This document shows positions 59,686 to 64,000 of a stretch of DNA of 64,000 nucleotides, piece by piece. Location: contig NC_008380.1 in assembly GCF_000009265.1 (NCBI RefSeq), positions 3,849,501 to 3,913,500 of the forward strand, given 5' to 3'. The translations under genes were made by a program, and so were the position numbers. Source of the DNA: Rhizobium johnstonii 3841 (GTDB lineage: Bacteria > Pseudomonadota > Alphaproteobacteria > Rhizobiales > Rhizobiaceae). Within the stretch, counting starts at the first letter, position 1. Each line of letters starts with the position of its first letter. Below the pieces are notes generated by a model. It was not told the DNA's origin and searched no databases. It was given only the letters and a program-made list of their open reading frames with translations.

Positions 59686-62249
59686 GCGGCACGCACGAAC
59701 CCGTCGATCTCACCAACTGCGACCGTGAGCCGATTCACCAGCTCGGCTCGGTCCAGCCCTTCGGCTTTCTGTTGGCGGTGTCCTCAGACTGGATTGTCAT
59801 GCGCGCCTCCGCAAATCTGGCGGAGTTTCTCGAAGTGACAGAGGCCAACGCGATCGGCCGTCCCGTTCTCTCTCTGATTACACCCGAAGCACTCCACACA
59901 ATCCGCAACAAGCTTACCACGCTGCGCGGTTCCGACGTCGTCGAGCGCATTTTCGGCATTGCCCTGATGCCCGATCAAAACAGGTTCGACCTTGCCGTGC
60001 ACCTTAACGGAGGTCAGGTCATCATCGAAGGCGAGCGCTGCCAGGAAGACAGGCACGACGCTGCGTCACTCTCGATGCGCAGTATGATGTCCCGCCTCGA
60101 CCACACGGAAACACTGGAAGCTTTCTTCCGCGAAGGTGCAAGACAAGCGCGGGCGCTCACCGGTTTCGATCGGGTTATGGTCTACCGTTTCGACGAAAGT
60201 GGTTCCGGCGAAGTGGTGGCGGAAGCCGCCCGGGCCGGTATCGGATCGTTCCTCGGGCTGCACTATCCGGCTTCCGACATTCCGGTACAGGCGCGCGCCC
60301 TTTATCTGCGCAACCTGTTCCGCATCATTGCCGATGTCGACGCAGTCCCGGTCCCGATCCTGCCGCAGCTCGACGAGCACGGCCGGCCGCTCGACCTCTC
60401 CATGTCGATATTGCGTTCGGTCTCGCCGATCCACATCGAATATCTGAAAAACATGGGCGTTGGCGCTTCGCTCTCCATATCGATCGTTGTGGATGGTAGG
60501 CTCTGGGGCCTGTTTGCCTGCCATCACTATGGCCCGCGTCTGCCTTCGGCGCAAAGCCGCTCGACTGCCGAACTCTTCGGTCAAATGTTTGCTTCGCGCC
60601 TTGAAAGCCGCGAACGGCGACTGGCTCTCGACTACGAGACTAAGGCGCGCCGCATCGCCGACCGGCTTCTCACCTCCGTTGCAGACAATGCGAGCCTGCT
60701 CGACGATCCGGCCTGGCTGATCGAGGCGCTCGCCGACGCCATTCCTGCCGACGGGATCGGCGTCTGGATCAACGGCCGGCTGGCTCTTGCCGGCATCGGG
60801 CCGAATGAGAGAGGCTTCGCAGCTCTCGTCCGCCATCTCAACCGCAACGCCGCCGGCCGCATCTATGCCGTGGATAGGCTCGCGGAAGCCTATCCGGATC
60901 TTGAGGTCGACGATGCTGTGGCAGGCATGCTCGCCATCCCGATCTCACGTTCGCCGCGCGATTATGTCGTGCTTTTCCGTCAGGAATTGGTGCGCACCGT
61001 CCGCTGGGGCGGCGACCCGCACAAGCCGGTGGAATACGGCCCGAACGGCCCGCGGCTGACGCCGCGCAAGAGTTTCGAGGCGTGGTCGGAATTGGTGCGT
61101 GGTCGCTCTCTCCCCTTCACGGAGGCTGAGCACCGTGTCGCCGAAACCATCCGCGTCACACTGATCGAGGTGGTATTGCGCCTCACCGACGAGGTCAGCA
61201 TGGCGCGCCAGTCGGCAAACGAGCGCCAAGAACTATTGATTGCCGAGCTGAACCACCGCGTCCGCAACATATTGAGCCTCATCACCGGCGTTATCCGGCA
61301 GTCACAGGCAACGTCGGTGAGCCTTGGCGACTACATCCGCCAGCTCGAGGGCCGCATCCAGTCGCTCGCCCGTGCCCATGACCAGATCACCCGCGATCAC
61401 TGGGCACCTGCTTCGCTCCGGCAATTGCTGCTGGCAGAGACCGCCGCCTATTTCGGGAAAAATGCGCAACGCATCCAGATGGGCGGCGAGGATGTACTGC
61501 TGGAACCGGACGCATTTTCCACCGCCGCCCTTGTCTTCCACGAGCTGATGACCAACAGCGCCAAATATGGCAGCCTTTCCAGCACCGGCAGCGGCACGGT
61601 CCAACTTGGTTGGCACCGCGACGACCAGGGCAATCTGCGCATTGGCTGGCGCGAAAAAGATGGCCCGCCCGTCGTCGAACCCAAACGCCATGGCTTCGGT
61701 TCGACCATCATCCGCCGCTCGATCCCCTATGACCTCGGCGGCAAGGCCGAGGTCCGCTACGTCAAGGATGGGCTCGAGGCCGATTTCTGCATTCCGGCGC
61801 GACATGTCGTCGGTCCGACGAGCGAACGGTCAAATCCGGCTCCGGTCGGAACGACCGAACCCAAGACCAATCCCGACGATCAGCCGCTTTCCGGCCTGAA
61901 CGTGCTGCTGGTGGAAAACAATCTGATCATCGCTATGGATGGCGAGGACATCCTGCGCCGCCTGGGCGCCGACGTGGCTACGGCGCCAAGCGTCACTGAG
62001 GCGATGGAAATTCTGGCCGGCCAGTCCTTCGATCTGGCGCTTCTCGATGTCAATCTTGGCGATGAGACGAGTTTCGGAATTGCCGACCGGTTGGCAGCTG
62101 ATGGCGTGCCCTTCGTTTTTGCCACGGGCTATGGGGAAGGCATCGCCCAGGCGAACAGCCACTCGGACGCGCCCGTGTTGCAGAAGCCTTATACGATGGA
62201 AGGCGTGACGGATATTCTTGCCCGGGTGCCGCTTCGCAGGAGCGGGTAA
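59682..62249 (+). CDS. bphP: Bacteriophytochrome BphP with HWE kinase and receiver
   Basis: 855 residues. PAS with biliverdin-binding Cys at residue 13 (LTNCDREPIHQLG); GAF with the conserved PASDIP; PHY with the tongue motif PRKSF; HWE/HisKA_2 region with acceptor His in AELNHRVRNILSLI; HWE ATPase with HELMTNSAKYG; and a C-terminal receiver (LNVLLVENNLIIAMD, Asp in LLDVNLG, Lys in QKPYT). It is a red/far-red sensor. The receiver has E-N in place of the usual acidic pair. It is coupled to bphO and convergent with rutR, 5 bp away. Confidence 0.93.
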   Translation: MSGTHEPVDLTNCDREPIHQLGSVQPFGFLLAVSSDWIVMRASANLAEFLEVTEANAIGRPVLSLITPEALHTIRNKLTTLRGSDVVERIFGIALMPDQNRFDLAVHLNGGQVIIEGERCQEDRHDAASLSMRSMMSRLDHTETLEAFFREGARQARALTGFDRVMVYRFDESGSGEVVAEAARAGIGSFLGLHYPASDIPVQARALYLRNLFRIIADVDAVPVPILPQLDEHGRPLDLSMSILRSVSPIHIEYLKNMGVGASLSISIVVDGRLWGLFACHHYGPRLPSAQSRSTAELFGQMFASRLESRERRLALDYETKARRIADRLLTSVADNASLLDDPAWLIEALADAIPADGIGVWINGRLALAGIGPNERGFAALVRHLNRNAAGRIYAVDRLAEAYPDLEVDDAVAGMLAIPISRSPRDYVVLFRQELVRTVRWGGDPHKPVEYGPNGPRLTPRKSFEAWSELVRGRSLPFTEAEHRVAETIRVTLIEVVLRLTDEVSMARQSANERQELLIAELNHRVRNILSLITGVIRQSQATSVSLGDYIRQLEGRIQSLARAHDQITRDHWAPASLRQLLLAETAAYFGKNAQRIQMGGEDVLLEPDAFSTAALVFHELMTNSAKYGSLSSTGSGTVQLGWHRDDQGNLRIGWREKDGPPVVEPKRHGFGSTIIRRSIPYDLGGKAEVRYVKDGLEADFCIPARHVVGPTSERSNPAPVGTTEPKTNPDDQPLSGLNVLLVENNLIIAMDGEDILRRLGADVATAPSVTEAMEILAGQSFDLALLDVNLGDETSFGIADRLAADGVPFVFATGYGEGIAQANSHSDAPVLQKPYTMEGVTDILARVPLRRSG

Positions 62250-62254
62250 AAACC

Positions 62255-62905
62255 TCACCCCCCGAGAGGATCCGGTCGCAGCCCGCCGATGAAGAGCTGT
62301 TCCAGAAACCGCGCCGCATCCTCGAAGCGTCCTTCGCCCGAATGTTCCTGCCCCAGCACGGCACGCACCTGGACGTCGAAATCCGCGTAATGCTGCGTTG
62401 TAGACCAGATGGAAAAGATCAGATGGTAAGGATCGCATTTGACGATCTTGCCTGATTTCGCCCAGGCGCGGATGACCTCCGCCTTCTCGTCGACCAGTTC
62501 CTTCAGCGGCCCCTTCAGCTCGTCCTCGATATGCGGCGCACCCTGCAGCACCTCGTTGGCGAAAAGCCGGCTCTCGCGCGGAAAATCGCGGGCCATCTCC
62601 AGCTTGCGGCGGATGTAGCTGCGGATTTCCGTCTCCGGGTTGCCTTCGGCGTCGAAAGCCCGCAGCGGCTCCAGCCAGGTGTAGAGAACTCGGTCGATCA
62701 GCGCCCGGTGCATGGCTTCCTTGGTGCGGAAATAATAGAGCAGGTTGGGTTTCGACATGCCGGCCACTTCGGCGATCTGGTCGATGGTCGAGCCACGGAA
62801 ACCGCTTGCCGAAAACACGTCGAGCGCCGCTTCCAGGATCTGCTCTTCCTTCTCCTCCTGGATTCGCGTCCGCCTCAGGGTTTTCGCTGCTCTCGGTATG
62901 GTCAC
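62255..62905 (-). CDS. rutR: RutR-like TetR-family regulator
   Basis: About 216 residues. N-terminal HTH with ALDVFSASGFRGSTIDQIAEVAGMSKPNLLYYFRTK and a C-terminal domain with KCDPYHLIFSIWSTTQHYADFDVQV, as in RutR, which senses uracil/thymine and controls pyrimidine use. It is divergent from the Zn amidohydrolase gene with a RutR-like palindrome between. The start could be GTG 62905 (AAGGGG 12 bp upstream) or TTG 62932. Confidence 0.83.
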   Translation of the reverse strand: MTIPRAAKTLRRTRIQEEKEEQILEAALDVFSASGFRGSTIDQIAEVAGMSKPNLLYYFRTKEAMHRALIDRVLYTWLEPLRAFDAEGNPETEIRSYIRRKLEMARDFPRESRLFANEVLQGAPHIEDELKGPLKELVDEKAEVIRAWAKSGKIVKCDPYHLIFSIWSTTQHYADFDVQVRAVLGQEHSGEGRFEDAARFLEQLFIGGLRPDPLGG

Positions 62906-63049
62906 AGGCTGTCGTTTCCCCTTGAAATTCAACTTCTTCGCTCAAGTTTGGATTGGGGACGACCCTCACCCCTTCCTTGAGCAACTGCCCGCATTTTATC
63001 GGCAATTTTTGTGATTTTCGTCTTGAGCCCGGCGATGGAAGTTGTAATG

Positions 63050-63065
63050 TTTACCAATCGGTCAA
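63050..63065. promoter_or_regulatory. RutR-type operator between rutR and the amidohydrolase gene
   Basis: TTTACCA-AT-CGGTCAA, 12 of 14 fixed positions of the RutR consensus TTGACCA-N2-TGGTCAA. It is 142 bp upstream of the amidohydrolase ATG. Confidence 0.6.
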
Positions 63066-63206
63066 ATTATCCGCCAGATGCAAAACAAAGGCAACCGGCG
63101 ATTTTCCTGCGCTCGACAAAACCAATAAGGGGGCGCAGGAAAGGACCACGGGAACAGGCGGGCATGCCCTTTGCATGACTGCCGCAAACAGGTGAGGGCA
63201 TACAAA

Positions 63207-64000
63207 ATGGTGGCAGCACCAGGCGAAAACATGCGCGTCAATGGCGACCGTCTCTGGGACAGTCTCATGGACATGGCGAAGATCGGCCCCGGCATCGCGG
63301 GCGGCAACAACCGCCAGACGCTGACGGACGCCGATGCGCAGGGCCGCAGCCTTTTCAAAAAATGGTGCGACGATGCCGGTTTGACCATGGGTGTCGACCG
63401 GATGGGCACGATGTTCGCCACCCGCCCCGGTACCGATCCCGATGCTCTGCCCGTCTATGTCGGCTCGCATCTCGACACTCAGCCGACCGGCGGCAAATAT
63501 GACGGCGTTCTCGGCGTGCTTGCGGCTCTCGAAGTCGTGCGCACGATGAACGATCTCGGCATCAAGACCAAACATCCGGTCGTAGTGACCAACTGGACCA
63601 ACGAGGAAGGGGCGCGTTTTGCCCCTGCCATGCTGGCGTCAGGCGTCTTCGCCGGCGTGCACAGCCTAGACTTTGCCTATAACCGCAGGGACCCCGAGGG
63701 CAATCTGTTCGGCGACGAACTGAAGCGCATCGGTTGGGTCGGCGACGAAGAAGTCGGCGCTCGCAAGATGCACGCCTATTTCGAATATCACATCGAGCAG
63801 GGACCGATCCTCGAAGCCGAGGAAAAGCAGATCGGCGTCGTCACCCATTGCCAGGGTCTCTGGTGGCTGGAATTCACGCTGACCGGCAAGGAAGCCCATA
63901 CCGGTTCGACGCCGATGAACCTGCGCGTCAATGCCGGCCTCGCCATGGCACGCATCCTGGAAATGGTCCAGGACGTGGCGATGGGCGAACAGCCGGGCGC
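63207..64000 (+). CDS. Zn-dependent amidohydrolase, N-carbamoyl-beta-alanine type (partial)
   Basis: 264 residues visible, cut by the right edge; family length is about 415. M20/AmaB-HyuC type: metal motifs YVGSHLDTQPTGGKYDGVLG, NWTNEEGARFAPAM and EYHIEQGPILEAE. In this context it probably hydrolyses N-carbamoyl-beta-alanine, the third step of reductive pyrimidine breakdown, with PreT/PreA doing the first; allantoate hydrolysis is the main alternative. A RutR-like site precedes it. Confidence 0.87.
   Translation, partial: MVAAPGENMRVNGDRLWDSLMDMAKIGPGIAGGNNRQTLTDADAQGRSLFKKWCDDAGLTMGVDRMGTMFATRPGTDPDALPVYVGSHLDTQPTGGKYDGVLGVLAALEVVRTMNDLGIKTKHPVVVTNWTNEEGARFAPAMLASGVFAGVHSLDFAYNRRDPEGNLFGDELKRIGWVGDEEVGARKMHAYFEYHIEQGPILEAEEKQIGVVTHCQGLWWLEFTLTGKEAHTGSTPMNLRVNAGLAMARILEMVQDVAMGEQPG

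Noticed and set aside
1..64000. CRISPR arrays, rRNA or tRNA genes, insertion sequences
   Set aside because: No regularly spaced repeats, no cloverleaf or rRNA-like sequence and no transposase reading frame were recognised.

Overview
The window reads as a chromosomal segment of a fast-growing rhizobium of the Rhizobium leguminosarum/etli type. It is GC-rich and densely packed. It carries PssD/PssE-like and PrsD/PrsE-like genes, a Ply-type beta-helix protein, a RapA-type surface protein, hmuPSTUV with a divergent orf1-tonB, a complete EcfG/NepR/PhyR general stress switch, and palindromic intergenic repeats of the kind common in Rhizobium. Family assignments come from reading motifs in the translations, since no database search was possible.

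Layout. (1) 1-9.7 kb, cell surface and type I secretion: a GT2 glycosyltransferase and pssD-pssE on the + strand; an SGNH hydrolase, prsE, prsD and a beta-helix protein on the - strand; and a rapA-like gene broken by a frameshift. (2) 9.7-19 kb, a second exopolysaccharide block: Wzy-like polymerase, Wza-like lipoprotein, secreted unknown, Wzc-like BY-kinase and another unknown on the - strand, followed by a LapG-type (BTLCP) protease and UDP-glucose dehydrogenase. (3) 19-30 kb, mixed housekeeping: a phosphoesterase, a TolC remnant, a KTSC protein, an mhqO/mhqD pair, uracil-DNA glycosylase, an in-frame phosphomannomutase::GMP/PMI fusion covering all steps from fructose-6-P to GDP-mannose, and a UDP-glucuronate epimerase (lpsL type). 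(4) 30-36 kb: the cecR-ybhGFSR ABC-2 efflux operon. (5) 36-40.5 kb: a DUF1236 protein, a Gfo/Idh plus ThuA pair, a TetR/SMR pair, a truncated haemoglobin and a DUF423 protein. (6) 40.9-48 kb, haem iron: an IsdG-like enzyme, an unknown and a Cys-rich DUF2325 protein in one unit, then orf1-tonB and hmuPSTUV, with TGA-N9-TCA iron boxes. (7) 48-52.3 kb, general stress response: two envelope proteins, ecfG, nepR, phyR and an HWE kinase. (8) 52.6-64 kb, reductive pyrimidine catabolism (preT, preA, rutR-like, Zn amidohydrolase running off the edge), interrupted by ftrA-like/rhodanese, ADH/LysR and bphO-bphP.

How the parts work together. Ugd supplies UDP-GlcA to the PssD/E glucuronosyltransferase and to LpsL (UDP-GalA). 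The PMM::GMP fusion supplies GDP-mannose. Secreted glycanase and adhesin-type proteins would leave through PrsDE. Four transcription units (DUF1236, DUF883, phyR, HWE kinase) carry exact GGAAC-N16/17-CGTT promoters, so part of the EcfG regulon can be read directly. Haem released by uptake can be opened by the IsdG-like enzyme, and a separate haem oxygenase feeds biliverdin to the phytochrome.

The best candidates for something undescribed are the triple-activity GDP-mannose polypeptide, the iron-box-controlled DUF2325/unknown/IsdG unit, the two unrecognised proteins in the EPS operon, and the HWE kinase under its own EcfG promoter.
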